A stretch of 64,000 bases of DNA from Candidatus Zixiibacteriota bacterium (GCA_040756055.1 JBFLZR010000002.1:150411-214410), one strand, 5' to 3'. Counted from the first letter of the stretch, positions 17,496-27,363 are shown. The notes: generated from the sequence alone by a model not told the origin. Program-made: numbers and translations.

Positions 17496-18515
17496 CTATT
17501 TCTTCTCGCGATAATTGAGTTTCATCACCTCACGCACCTTCTCCATCACCCCCCGGGCCGTATTCCGGGCCCGGCCGGCGCCATCAGTCAACATGTCCCA
17601 GATGTCATCCGGTCGCTTGACCAGCTTGGCACGCCGCGTCCTGATCGGCGCCAGAGCGGCATTGAGATTAGCGGCCAGTTTCATCTTGCAGTCAACACAA
17701 CCCAGTTCACCGGTCCGACACGGCGGCGCGATCACGTTCTCAGCGTCATCGGTATAGACCCGGTGAAGCAGATAAACCGGGCACATATCCGGATTACCGG
17801 GATCCCCCTTACGAATCTTGTTAGGGTCGGTGAAGAAAGTCTTTATCCGCGCCGTAGTATCTTCTTCGCTGTAGTCTATTGGAATATGGTTGTCATACGA
17901 TTTGGACATCTTGCGCCTGTCACTGCCCAGAATGAGCGGCACCCTGGTGAAAAGCGCCTCGGGCAGCACGAAAGTATCGCCATAAAGACGGTTAAACCGC
18001 TTGGCGACATCGTTGGCCAACCAGATGTGCTTCTCCTGGTCCTTACCCACCGGCACCTTATGAGCGTTGTAAAGACAAATATCCGCCGCCTGCAAGACCG
18101 GGTAGCCCAGAAAGCCAAAAGAATCAAGGGCATCCTTCTTCTCTTGATAAGTTGGCAATCGCATCAGGGTCGGAACAGACACCAACAGGGAAAACAGCAG
18201 ATTCAATTCAGCGTGCTCTTTGACATCGGACTGAATAAATATCGCGCATTTTTCCGGGTCCAGACCGGCAGCCAGAAGATCAATCGCCATTTGAAAGATA
18301 TTTTCCTTCAGGTTGCCGGGGTCCTCAAACTCCGCCGTCAGCGCGTGCCAGTCGACAATACACAGGTACATATGAAAATCGTCTTGCAGATGTACCCAGT
18401 TGCGTACCGCCCCTTCGAGGTTGCCCACATGAACCGCGCCTGTCGGCTGCATACCGGATAAGATTGTCTCTTTGTTGCCCGCCGGTGTCTTGCCTGAGGT
18501 ATTAATCTTTGGCAC
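17496..18515 (-). CDS. trpS: Tryptophanyl-tRNA synthetase
   Basis: 339 residues, a normal TrpRS. The class I signatures are HVGN (HIGH-type, ~31-34, in PTGAVHVGNLEG) and KMSKS (RKMSKSYDN, ~200). A C-x2-C-type segment (CRTGELGCVDCK, ~270) occurs in many bacterial TrpRS. The start is unusual: the only strong Shine-Dalgarno, AAGGAG (18515-18520), abuts the GTG at 18515 and is 8 nt from an ATT codon at 18506. The protein may therefore begin at ATT or another codon. It is the first gene of the scp operon. Confidence 0.95.
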   Translation of the reverse strand: MPKINTSGKTPAGNKETILSGMQPTGAVHVGNLEGAVRNWVHLQDDFHMYLCIVDWHALTAEFEDPGNLKENIFQMAIDLLAAGLDPEKCAIFIQSDVKEHAELNLLFSLLVSVPTLMRLPTYQEKKDALDSFGFLGYPVLQAADICLYNAHKVPVGKDQEKHIWLANDVAKRFNRLYGDTFVLPEALFTRVPLILGSDRRKMSKSYDNHIPIDYSEEDTTARIKTFFTDPNKIRKGDPGNPDMCPVYLLHRVYTDDAENVIAPPCRTGELGCVDCKMKLAANLNAALAPIRTRRAKLVKRPDDIWDMLTDGAGRARNTARGVMEKVREVMKLNYREKK

Positions 18516-18678
18516 TCCTTCTATCGGGATAAAAACCGCATAATTTTACCCGCAAAGTTTAAGCTTAAACATATTTTAAATCAAATAAAACTTTTGGCAT
18601 TTTTCTCCATGAAAACAGCAATCAACACGGAAATTGCAATCGGTCTTGTCAAATGAGAGAAAAAGACAACCCGAAGGC

Positions 18679-19218
18679 TCAGGTCGTCATGCCGCCGATC
18701 GTGGAATCCATGAACAAATACGGTTTCCATCTATCGTCGACGCTGTGGTTGCGCTGAATGAACGTGATGTAAGTCGGCCGGGTGGGACGTTTGAGCAGCT
18801 TCATCTGTGACTGCTCCGGCGTGCGGTCACCTTTCAGGTTGTTGCACTTCGCACACGAGCATACCAGATTCTCCCAGCTTTCAGTGCCCCCCATTGTCTT
18901 TGGGATTACATGGTCAACCGTCATCGGGCCTTTGGATGTCCCGCAATACTGGCAACGGTTACCGTCGCGCGTGATTATGTTCTTGCGCGTCAACATAATC
19001 CTCTTGAACGGCACCTTCTTGTACTGCGAAAGCCTGACCACGGACGGAAGAGAGAAACTGCGCGAGATACTGCGAATCTTTAAACCATCAGCCGTCTCAA
19101 TCATCTCCGCCTTCCCCTGAAACAAAAGCACCACCGCCCGGCGAGCCGAGGTGATTGTCAGCGGCTCATAATTCTGATTCAGCATCAGAACACTTCGATT
19201 TATCAGAGAGTTCTCCAT
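18679..19218 (-). CDS. HNH endonuclease
   Basis: 179 residues. The HNH core is complete: CQYCG ... MTVDHVIPKTMGGTESWENLV ... CAKCNNLKGDRT (~90-140), with the two CxxC zinc pairs and the DH catalytic pair. The N-terminus (LNQNYEPLTITSARRAVVLL) is that of the widespread chromosomal single-copy HNH family whose cellular role is not settled. It is not tied here to a restriction or phage system. Confidence 0.88.
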   Translation of the reverse strand: MENSLINRSVLMLNQNYEPLTITSARRAVVLLFQGKAEMIETADGLKIRSISRSFSLPSVVRLSQYKKVPFKRIMLTRKNIITRDGNRCQYCGTSKGPMTVDHVIPKTMGGTESWENLVCSCAKCNNLKGDRTPEQSQMKLLKRPTRPTYITFIQRNHSVDDRWKPYLFMDSTIGGMTT

Positions 19219-19401
19219 GACCTATTTCTAATACACCCTCTTAACCGGCCGGGTTCGTCGGCCATATGTAAATCCGTAGTATCGAGGCACCGGTCAGCCC
19301 GCTGCCGGTCTTTTAGCCAACTTCCTGAAAAAATTATACCTTCGCCGCGAATTGTCAACAGGAATCTACAGACGACTTACCGGCCAATCCTCCGTCGCTA
19401 T

Positions 19402-19427
19402 AAAAAAACCGCCCGATAAGAGGGCGG
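19402..19427 (-). terminator. Rho-independent terminator of the NtrC-type regulator gene
   Basis: CCGCCC (19409-19414) pairs with GGGCGG (19422-19427). Read on the minus strand, the stem is followed by seven T, 22 nt after the stop at 19450. Confidence 0.8.
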
Positions 19428-19449
19428 CTTTTCCAAGTCTCTTTTAGCA

Positions 19450-20838
19450 CTACACCGGCGATTCCTCGTCGCTCAAGCTCTTTTCGATCTCGTACCTCTT
19501 TATCTTGTCAAAGAGCGTAGTGTAATCAATTTTGAGAATTTGCGAAGCCTTGCGCTTGTTGTTACGCACCTGCTTGAGTACTCTCATAATCGCCGATTTC
19601 TCCGCCGCCGCCTGCGCATGCGCGCCAATCTCCTTGAGACCGGCTCCCTCGCGAAGCTGAATCTCCCCCGAGCGACGAAGACGAATCGCCAGATGGTCCG
19701 GGGTGATCTTCTTGCCCTCGGCAAGTATCACCGCCCGTTCCACCGTGTTCTGAAGCTCGCGCACATTACCGGGCCAGTGATAAGTCTCAAGCAGCTTGAT
19801 AGCGTCACGCGAAAGCGACTTCGCCGGCTTGCGCATCTCGCGACAATACTTGTCGATAAAATAATCCGCCAACTCATGAATGTCATCCGGACGCTCGCGA
19901 AGCGATGGAATCTGAATCGGGAATACGGACAGGCGATAGTAAAGATCCTCACGGAACCTCTTGCCGCGAATCAGTTCGTTGAGGTCCATATTCGTGGCCG
20001 CGATAACGCGCACATCGACATCAACCGTCTTCGTACCGCCCAATCTCTCGAAGTTCTTCTGCTGCAAGACGCGAAGAAGCTTGGCCTGAAGAGCTATGTC
20101 CATATCGCCGATCTCATCGAGAAAGATCGTCCCGGTATGGGCTATCTCGAACTTACCCATCTTGCGCGCGTGAGCGCCCGTGAAAGCTCCCTTCTCGGAA
20201 CCGAACAACTCGTTCTCCAGAAGCTCCCCGGGGATGGCCGCGCAATTGATGGCTATATATGGCTTATCCTTGCGAAGAGACATGGTGTGAATGGCCCGGG
20301 CGAATAACTCCTTACCCGTTCCCGATTCTCCCTGGAGAAGAACCGACGCATCCGATACCGCTACCTTCTCCATCAAGCGGCATATCTCAAGCATCTTCTC
20401 ATTCTTGCCAATGATATTGCCGATACCGCTGTTGGCGAAAAGCTCCTGGCGAAGCAGCGTGTTCTCGGCGATCATCCGACGGTTCTCGAGCGCCCGGCCT
20501 ACCAGTACGCAAAGATGCTCCGTGTCGAACGGCTTGGTAACAAAATCGAATGCCCCCATCTTCATCGCCGTCACGGCGTCCTCAATCGTACCATACGCTG
20601 TCATCAGAATCACGGCCGTCTCGGAGTCCACCTCTTTTACCTCCGATAACACCTGCAATCCATCTATGTCAGGCATCTTAAGATCGGTGAGTACAAGATC
20701 GTAAGATTTGTTGCGAACCAGATCCACCGCCTTTTTGCCCGTGGCTGCCGAGTCTACCCGATGTCCTTCTTCAAGCAGAGTCTCGGTGAGCATATTGCGC
20801 ATGGAGTCTTTATCGTCCACCACAAGGATGTTTGGCAT
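19450..20838 (-). CDS. NtrC-family sigma-54-dependent response regulator
   Basis: 462 residues. The receiver domain (1-120) has the DD pair in LVVDDKDSM and the phosphoacceptor Asp in LVLTDLKMPD. The AAA+ domain has GESGTGKELF, the sigma-54 loop GAFTGA and FLDEIGDM. A Fis-type HTH sits at the C-terminus (KASQILKIDYTTLFDKI). All elements are intact. GAGGAG lies 5 nt before ATG 20838. No histidine kinase gene is adjacent, so its partner is elsewhere. It ends at a strong terminator. Confidence 0.94.
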   Translation of the reverse strand: MPNILVVDDKDSMRNMLTETLLEEGHRVDSAATGKKAVDLVRNKSYDLVLTDLKMPDIDGLQVLSEVKEVDSETAVILMTAYGTIEDAVTAMKMGAFDFVTKPFDTEHLCVLVGRALENRRMIAENTLLRQELFANSGIGNIIGKNEKMLEICRLMEKVAVSDASVLLQGESGTGKELFARAIHTMSLRKDKPYIAINCAAIPGELLENELFGSEKGAFTGAHARKMGKFEIAHTGTIFLDEIGDMDIALQAKLLRVLQQKNFERLGGTKTVDVDVRVIAATNMDLNELIRGKRFREDLYYRLSVFPIQIPSLRERPDDIHELADYFIDKYCREMRKPAKSLSRDAIKLLETYHWPGNVRELQNTVERAVILAEGKKITPDHLAIRLRRSGEIQLREGAGLKEIGAHAQAAAEKSAIMRVLKQVRNNKRKASQILKIDYTTLFDKIKRYEIEKSLSDEESPV

Positions 20839-20981
20839 GTTTACTCCTCTGGACTTGAAAGTACCTTCCTAACCGGTATCTCAAAAAAGCCCTAAAGTAA
20901 GGCTCTTTACGTATATCGGCTTTCAGTCGGCAGAATAAAGGAATTGCCCTGCGCAATTATTAGACAATCTTTGAAGGTAAG

Positions 20982-21470
20982 TTACCGGACGGTAAGTCGT
21001 TCCACGACTGTAAAGCCGCAGTACTCGGCCTTGAGGAAACAGATTCCGGCGGACGAAAGCCCCGGACTGATTTTGGCTACATTCACCGTGATCTTATAAT
21101 AACCGTAACCCAACCGGCGAACCACCAGTGGACGAATCACGGCCGAACGCTCGTCCAGAAGGTTGATCGACACAAAACAACCGCCCTGATCGATATGAAA
21201 CTCTATCGCCGGAGCCATCGGCTCCAAAGGATTAAGCGGCTCATCAACATAGAAAGAATCGATTCTTCTCGCTGAAATCAAAGTATAGAGGCTGTCCGAA
21301 GACAATATTTGGGGGTCGATCCAGGCTTTCTCATAATAACCCTGCGTGGATACCTCCGGCTGGTCATAGATGACAGTCTGACGTTTCCCGCAGCCATGCC
21401 CGATTATTACGATTGATAACAGAATAAAACCGATCAGCCCTGTCAGCAACCCCTGTTTCAATTCGAACAT
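20982..21470 (-). CDS. Putative lipoprotein of unknown function
   Basis: 162 residues. The hydrophobic leader (LIGFILLSIVIIGHGC, ~12-27) ends at a Cys that could be lipidated, although G-H-G-C is not a canonical lipobox. The remainder is beta-rich with paired aromatic residues (RRLGYGYYKITVNVAKI) and ends at the stop without a recognised domain. It is the last gene of a Rad50-like ATPase, nuclease, lipoprotein operon (15-nt gap to the nuclease gene). Confidence 0.7.
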   Translation of the reverse strand: MFELKQGLLTGLIGFILLSIVIIGHGCGKRQTVIYDQPEVSTQGYYEKAWIDPQILSSDSLYTLISARRIDSFYVDEPLNPLEPMAPAIEFHIDQGGCFVSINLLDERSAVIRPLVVRRLGYGYYKITVNVAKISPGLSSAGICFLKAEYCGFTVVERLTVR

Positions 21471-21485
21471 AATGTCCTCAATATC

Positions 21486-22148
21486 TCACGGTTTACAGTT
21501 CCGGCAAGGCGACAAGCCTTCCCGCAAACCCTCCTCCCGCGTCTTAAACCTCCGGTAAGTGCCTTCTTTAAGCTCGGCTACCGATGAACAACCCGGTCGA
21601 TGAAGCCGGAACGAACCGCTCTTCGCAATGTAATACTCTTCGGATCGCCGGGGCAAGGACCACACCCCAATTTTCCGGTCCATGGCCCGCCGCTGAGCCG
21701 CCAGAAGCTGGCTCGTCTCCGGCCGCCGCAAATCCTCGTCCTTGAACAAATAAAGATACCCCAGACCGTTCTCCAGAATCGCCTTGTTTACAAAAAGGCT
21801 GTCGATATAAAGATAACCCAGCAGCCTTCCATACCGGTCCCTTCGAGCCGATGTATACTCGATTTTCGCCACCCGGTTCAAACCAAGGTCGCCAACGAGA
21901 CTCTTCGCCTCTTCATAAAATGGCTCGTCCTTTTCGGGCGTATCAATAGACAGCAAACGAAGCCGGTCCCCCCCCAGCAACTCCACCGTGTCACCGTCGA
22001 GTATTCTCACGATGGTAAAGCGGTCATCCGGATGACGGTCAAAACCGATATCCTCGACCAGACGAACCGTCAGGATCAAAACCACCAGAACGGCGATTAT
22101 GACCAGACGGCGCAGAAGCTTGTTGCTTTTTTTAGACGCTCGCGCCAT
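21486..22148 (-). CDS. Membrane-anchored thermonuclease-family nuclease
   Basis: 220 residues. A single N-terminal transmembrane helix (LVIIAVLVVLILTVRLV, ~14-30) precedes a staphylococcal-nuclease domain. Catalytic positions are present: DGDTVELL with RLRLLSIDTPEKDEPF (Arg35/Asp40/Glu43 equivalents), and ARRDRYGRLLGYLY (Arg87 equivalent). The C-terminal ~45 residues (FRLHRPGCSS ... SPCRNCKP) form an Ada-like metal-binding motif often appended to such nucleases. The nuclease domain would face the periplasm. It overlaps the Rad50-like gene by 17 nt. Confidence 0.87.
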   Translation of the reverse strand: MARASKKSNKLLRRLVIIAVLVVLILTVRLVEDIGFDRHPDDRFTIVRILDGDTVELLGGDRLRLLSIDTPEKDEPFYEEAKSLVGDLGLNRVAKIEYTSARRDRYGRLLGYLYIDSLFVNKAILENGLGYLYLFKDEDLRRPETSQLLAAQRRAMDRKIGVWSLPRRSEEYYIAKSGSFRLHRPGCSSVAELKEGTYRRFKTREEGLREGLSPCRNCKP

Positions 22149-24540
22149 TCACCCTCACCTCTGACCACCCGCTGCCGGTCGGCAAAACCTCGATAATCTC
22201 TTCCACCCCGTCCTTGACATCTTCGATATGCGTAATCAGCAAAATCTGCGGAAACCGACTTTTGAGCTTCGCCATCGCCTGAAGTATAAGTTCCTTCCGC
22301 TGAGCATCCTGAGACCCGAAAACTTCATCGAGTATAACGAATGAACGCTGAAGACCCGCCGACTCGGTCAGCGCCAGCGAAATAGCCAGGCGCAGACAAA
22401 GATTAGCAAGGTCCTTTTCCCCGCCGCTGAATCTGTCAACTCCATAATAAGCGCCGCTATCCATTATTCTCAAATTGTATTTCTCGTCCAAATCGACCAG
22501 CGTGTACTTACCATCGGTCATATCACCGAATAACCTCGAAGATATCTCTGATAGCGACGGCCTGATTCCGGCAACAAGATTCTGGCGGAAGTCGGCGAAA
22601 AGCCTGGCAAGTTTCTCACCATAATAGTGTGCCGACCTCGACTGCTCCAGCTCAACGGCAGCCTTCTGGTAGCTCTTCAACTGGTCCAACCTGCTTTCCA
22701 ACTCTTTTTCATGAAGCTCTTTCTCTTTAACCTTGCTCATCAAATCCGTTTTCACCTTATCCAGCCTGTCGCGAACGGAATTGAACCTCTCAGACACCTT
22801 CATGAACTCCTGCTCGCTCGCCCCCAGAGTATCCAACTCACTGCGCCCCTGCGAAAGAGTCGCCTCAACGTCTGCGAATCTCTTACCGGTCTCTTCAAGA
22901 CCCTTCTGTGCAACCGGCAACCGGACCAGCCCGCCTTTTAACTGGTCGCTATGCTGTTTGATTCCCTCCAATTGCTCGGCCTGAACGGTCAACGCTTCAA
23001 ACTTGCTGCGGTCAAAAACCTCTCCTTCATATTTTTTGAGTTCCGCACTGATCTCACTCAGCTTCATCTGCGTTTTTTCATACGCGGCCGCCGCCAACTG
23101 CCTGGTCTTTTCGACCGCTTTAAGGTCAACATTCAGTTGGTAGATATCCCGCTGTACCCTCTCAAGCTGCGTCACCTCGGTTGCCAACTCCTCGCCCGAC
23201 TTCTTGCGAACCACCAACTCACCGTCGAGCCTCTTCATTTCCTGCTGAAGCTTCTCCAACTCACTGCCGAGATGTCCCCTGATACCGTCGTAATCCTCAC
23301 CGAACGGTCTCAGGCAGCGGTCGCAGATCGAATCCGGCCCAAGCTGCTCTATCGACAACAACTGTGACTTCAGCTTATCGGCCTCTTTCTGCAATGATGT
23401 CGCTTCCGCCTTTATCTTGCTGTACGCTTCTCGCGCCGATTCCAAATTCTCTTTCTTCTCCGCAAGTATCTTTTCGAAATCAGCGGGAAAAGAACCGAGC
23501 TTCGTTCTTATGCCGCCGATGCGCTCTTCGGATTTTTTGACATCCTCCTGCAGTTGGGCCAACTCGTCAGACATATCCTTCTTGCGCGACATCAGATCAT
23601 CTCTGACTGCCAGCCGACTCTTGATTTCCCTGAGTGATTCCAACTGTTTCTTTACTTCGGGGAAAACCACCAGTCGTTCGTTTAACTTCTGCAGTTCGCC
23701 CTGGTCGTTTGCCAGTTTCTGGATTTCTTCCCGATAACGGTCGGCCTGCTCATTCAGACTCTCAAGGGTCTGCTCATTAGCTTCAATCTGCGCCTTCAGG
23801 CGGGTCCATCGCTCCCTCTTGAGCTGAGCTTCATTAAACTCCTTCTCGACCGCCTTGAATTCCGCTTCGGCAGCACGCAACTCAGCCTGGAGCTTCCCCA
23901 CCGGCTCCGCCAGACCCGAAATCATTCCATTCAATTGCGCGATTCGGCTTTCTACCTGTACTTTATCCACCAGTTGATTCTCTATAAAGCGCGCCTTCTC
24001 CTGACTCAGCTTGGTATCTTCCTTCACCCTCTGTATGGCCTTGTCCAGCCGTTCGATACCGAGCATGCCCGCCAGATGGTCGCGTCGTTTCGATGGCTGC
24101 AAATCCGACAGGGCATTAAGCTCCTGCTGCCTTGCCAAAAAGGAGCTTAGAAACCCACGCCAGTCCAGCCCGAGCAATTGACCCACATACGCCTTGGTTT
24201 CGTTGACACCGACCGACTCCGATGAATCGCCCCGGTAAAGCTCCACCTCGGCCCTCTCCGACTTGCCCACCAACCGTCGGACAACTCTATACTTTTCCTC
24301 ATTAATAGAGAAGCCCAGGCTGACCTCGCAGTTATCGGTCGGGCGGGCAAACACTGACTTGATTTCATCGCGGCCGGTACGTGCCGCCTGGTTGCCATAG
24401 AGCGCCCACGCGACAGCCTCGATTATCGATGACTTCCCGGCGCCGTTCGGCCCGATTATACCTATCACCTTATCCGGAAATGTCAGGCTGACATTGCGGA
24501 TAACCCGAAAGTTACTGATTTCAAGAGAGATTAGACGCAT
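22132..24540 (-). CDS. SbcC/Rad50-like DNA repair ATPase
   Basis: 802 residues from ATG 24540, where MRLISLEISNFRV starts in the family-typical way; the frame is open to 24603. The P-loop is GPNGAGKSS (~30-40). Long coiled coils flank a zinc-hook CxxC (CDRC, ~400). The C-terminal ABC signature FSGGEKDLA and Walker B FVILDEVFGSQD are intact. Rad50/SbcC proteins work with an Mre11/SbcD nuclease, but no such gene is adjacent; a thermonuclease-like gene takes that place. It is shorter than E. coli SbcC and close to archaeal Rad50 length. Confidence 0.88.
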   Translation of the reverse strand: MRLISLEISNFRVIRNVSLTFPDKVIGIIGPNGAGKSSIIEAVAWALYGNQAARTGRDEIKSVFARPTDNCEVSLGFSINEEKYRVVRRLVGKSERAEVELYRGDSSESVGVNETKAYVGQLLGLDWRGFLSSFLARQQELNALSDLQPSKRRDHLAGMLGIERLDKAIQRVKEDTKLSQEKARFIENQLVDKVQVESRIAQLNGMISGLAEPVGKLQAELRAAEAEFKAVEKEFNEAQLKRERWTRLKAQIEANEQTLESLNEQADRYREEIQKLANDQGELQKLNERLVVFPEVKKQLESLREIKSRLAVRDDLMSRKKDMSDELAQLQEDVKKSEERIGGIRTKLGSFPADFEKILAEKKENLESAREAYSKIKAEATSLQKEADKLKSQLLSIEQLGPDSICDRCLRPFGEDYDGIRGHLGSELEKLQQEMKRLDGELVVRKKSGEELATEVTQLERVQRDIYQLNVDLKAVEKTRQLAAAAYEKTQMKLSEISAELKKYEGEVFDRSKFEALTVQAEQLEGIKQHSDQLKGGLVRLPVAQKGLEETGKRFADVEATLSQGRSELDTLGASEQEFMKVSERFNSVRDRLDKVKTDLMSKVKEKELHEKELESRLDQLKSYQKAAVELEQSRSAHYYGEKLARLFADFRQNLVAGIRPSLSEISSRLFGDMTDGKYTLVDLDEKYNLRIMDSGAYYGVDRFSGGEKDLANLCLRLAISLALTESAGLQRSFVILDEVFGSQDAQRKELILQAMAKLKSRFPQILLITHIEDVKDGVEEIIEVLPTGSGWSEVRVNGASV

Positions 24541-24692
24541 CCCGTCACCACAAAAATCAGAATCACCCACAAAGTCAAGGACTTCTTGGAAACGCCATGT
24601 CACATATACAATTGGCCTCCGGCATCAAGGGACGAACCACCAACAGGTTTTTTATGTTCTCATCTGAAAAGGTTGTTGTATAATAGGACACC

Positions 24693-25874
24693 ATGTCACA
24701 GACTGAACAGAACAACAAGATTAACACCATTTCAAGGCTTCTCGAAGATTTGTTCGAGGTCGGCGCCATCTACGAACAGGCCGACCATCTCGTCATCAAC
24801 CTGTCCAACCGCTTTGACAAAGAGACCTCGATAAAACTCGTTTCCGACCGGCTGGAACTGGCCGGCTATACTTTCAAAATATCCGACAACAACGGCGAAC
24901 TGTATATAAGAATCGATCCGAAAGCCCGCCTTAAGATTCCGACCATTAACATTGTCCTGTTCTTGGTTACATTGCTTACGGTCTATGTGGTGCCTGTTCT
25001 CTACCTCCAGTCAGAAGTTGCCTATTACAGCTATCGCTGGAACGCAGGAATCCTGCCCGGCGAGGATCTCTCTGCGTGGGAGAGTTTGAAAATCACGATC
25101 GTTTCGTTTCCTGACACCATGGTGCGCACGCTGGATGCTCTTGCCCACGGGGCCGGCATCCAATTCACACTAGCCATGATATCCATCCTGTTCGTTCATG
25201 AGATGGGACATTTCGTTGCCAGCCGCCGTCGCAAGATTATAACTTCGTGGCCCTATTTCATCCCAGCGCCGAACATCATTGGTACTTTCGGGGCAATCAT
25301 AAAAGCGAAGTCACCATTCTGGAATCGCAGAGACCTCATTGAGGTGGGGGCGGCAGGACCCATCGCCGGTTGGCTGGTAGCTATTGCCTGGCTTTGGTAT
25401 GGACTTTCTCGGTCAGTGTTGCTTCCACAGGATGTTGCGCGGGTGGGCGACTATCCCTTTTACCTATACGGGGAATCATTACTGATGAGACTGTCAGCAA
25501 TCACTATTGTCGGCCAACCGCCAGCGAACTTCGAGTACCTACTAACAGAGGCTGCTTTCGCCGGCTGGGTGGGATTGCTGGTAACAGCCATCAATCTTTT
25601 GCCGATAGGACAGCTAGACGGCGGCCACATCATATACGGGTTAGGACGACGCTGGCAATACTACTTTGGGATGGCGGCGATGGGAGCACTCCTCGTCATG
25701 GGTTATTACTCGCCGATCTGGTGGGTCTTCGCCGCTTTCGGATTGATCTTCGGCGTGAAGCATCCTCCGACACTGAATGATTACAAAAAACCCGGTGGAG
25801 TGGCCACTGGGATGGGAATACTCGCGCTGATAGTTCTCGTGATTTCGTTTACACCGATACCTTTTGGTTTGTGA
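24693..25874 (+). CDS. Site-2 protease family (M50) intramembrane metalloprotease
   Basis: 393 residues. The zinc motif HEMGH (FVHEMGHFVASR, ~170) and the second ligand region LLPIGQLDGGHIIYG (~305) are intact within six or more transmembrane segments. An N-terminal soluble region (~1-90) precedes the first helix. The family cleaves membrane-embedded regulators. AGGA precedes ATG 24693 by 4-5 nt and a TATAAT box lies at about 24678. The 3' end overlaps the convergent HD-GYP gene by 26 nt. Confidence 0.9.
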   Translation: MSQTEQNNKINTISRLLEDLFEVGAIYEQADHLVINLSNRFDKETSIKLVSDRLELAGYTFKISDNNGELYIRIDPKARLKIPTINIVLFLVTLLTVYVVPVLYLQSEVAYYSYRWNAGILPGEDLSAWESLKITIVSFPDTMVRTLDALAHGAGIQFTLAMISILFVHEMGHFVASRRRKIITSWPYFIPAPNIIGTFGAIIKAKSPFWNRRDLIEVGAAGPIAGWLVAIAWLWYGLSRSVLLPQDVARVGDYPFYLYGESLLMRLSAITIVGQPPANFEYLLTEAAFAGWVGLLVTAINLLPIGQLDGGHIIYGLGRRWQYYFGMAAMGALLVMGYYSPIWWVFAAFGLIFGVKHPPTLNDYKKPGGVATGMGILALIVLVISFTPIPFGL

Positions 25875-27363
25875 GAATCTCTTCGATGCTCGATACATCC
25901 TCCGTGTGACCATACATCTCTCTGAAATTAACCTTCCCCTTTCTAACGACCTCAAAGAATATCTGGACTACCACCGGATCGAATTGCGAACCACTGTACT
26001 TGACCAGCTCCGAAATCGCGGTCTCAAAGCTGCGGCCTTTGCGATAAGGACGATCCGACATAATCGCGTCGAACGTATCCGCGACCGCCAACAGCCGTCC
26101 CTCTATCGGAATATCATCACCCCTGAGACCGCCGGGATAGCCCGAACCATCATACCACTCATGGTGCGCCATGATATACGGAATCGCCGGACGGAAAAGG
26201 TCGATTTCGCTGATGATCTTCAGGCCCACTTCGGGATGCTGCTGCATTCTGAACCGTTCTTCGTCGGTAAGCGATGCCGGCTTGTTGAGTATTGAATCCG
26301 GCACTCCGATTTTGCCGATGTCGTGCAGCGTGCAACCCATCTGCAGACTTGATATCCTGCCCTTGGTCCAGCCCATCTCCTCGGCAATCAATTCCGCCAG
26401 TCGGCCGACTCTGTCGGTATGGCCGGCCGTATATTCGTCGCGCGCTTCAATCGCGTTGGCCAATCCCCGAATAGCCTCCAGATAAGAACGTTCGAGGTTC
26501 TTGTAAAGACGGCTGTTGGCTATTGCCGACGCCGCCGCGTTGCTCAATATCGTGAGCACATCGAGCTGTCCGCGCGTCAATTCGTCAAACCGCCGCACCA
26601 ACAGCAAATCAATTATACCGTGAAGATGCCCCCTGATGGATATCGGCTGTGATATGAATATCTTGGTCGCCGGCTTGCCATGACATTCCACCAGCTCCCG
26701 CCGGATTAGCGGACGATTGAGACTTCCGGACTTCAAAGAACGTTGCTTCGATTCCTCCGCCAGCGCCTCAAGACACTCTTCGCGCTCACAATCACAGAAC
26801 TCCGTTACCACCTCGCCCGTCTCCGGGTCGAGCTCCGTTATGCACACCGCCTGCGCCGATAGTTCCTTCTTGCACGATTCAACGACCAGCTTGAGAAAAC
26901 TCGTCATGTTCTCTTCAGCCACCGCCGCGTTGGCCACCTTGAGAAACTCGATTTGTCCCTTCAAATTGACTACATCGCGCCTCACCCTCTGGTGCTCCAG
27001 ACCGCGCTCAATGGCGGCCTTGAGAATATCCAGCTTGAAAGGCTTAACCAGAAAATCGTAAGCGCCTTTCTTAAGCACCGATATAGCCGTCTGAACCGTC
27101 GGATGAGCCGTCATAAGGATCACTATGGCGTCGGGATGATGCGCGTGCGTGCGCTCCATCACCTGGATACCCGAATGGTCCCCCATAACCAGATCGGTCA
27201 GAACCAGATCCACGGCGTTATTCTCGATGTGTTCCAGACACTGAGAAGGATCACAAAACGAAACCACGTTGTATGGCTCTGAAGAAAGTGCTTCGGTGAT
27301 GATACCGCAGATATACTTCTCATCATCGACGACGACGATATTCGTCTGGCGGCTGTTTACCAT
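25849..27363 (-). CDS. Receiver-GAF-HD-GYP response regulator, c-di-GMP phosphodiesterase-like
   Basis: 504 residues from ATG 27363 (AAGGA 5 nt upstream; the frame is open to 27405). The receiver domain carries DDEKY and LVLTDLVMGD. A GAF-like domain spans ~150-300. The HD-GYP domain (~310-490) has HTDRV, the HDIGKIGVPD metal site, the MAHHEWYDGSGYPGGL signature including G-Y-P, and ADTFDAIMSDRPY. It should hydrolyse cyclic di-GMP on phosphorylation. It lies 110 nt downstream of lipA on the same strand and ends in a convergent overlap with the M50 gene. Confidence 0.92.
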   Translation of the reverse strand: MVNSRQTNIVVVDDEKYICGIITEALSSEPYNVVSFCDPSQCLEHIENNAVDLVLTDLVMGDHSGIQVMERTHAHHPDAIVILMTAHPTVQTAISVLKKGAYDFLVKPFKLDILKAAIERGLEHQRVRRDVVNLKGQIEFLKVANAAVAEENMTSFLKLVVESCKKELSAQAVCITELDPETGEVVTEFCDCEREECLEALAEESKQRSLKSGSLNRPLIRRELVECHGKPATKIFISQPISIRGHLHGIIDLLLVRRFDELTRGQLDVLTILSNAAASAIANSRLYKNLERSYLEAIRGLANAIEARDEYTAGHTDRVGRLAELIAEEMGWTKGRISSLQMGCTLHDIGKIGVPDSILNKPASLTDEERFRMQQHPEVGLKIISEIDLFRPAIPYIMAHHEWYDGSGYPGGLRGDDIPIEGRLLAVADTFDAIMSDRPYRKGRSFETAISELVKYSGSQFDPVVVQIFFEVVRKGKVNFREMYGHTEDVSSIEEILTNQKVSV

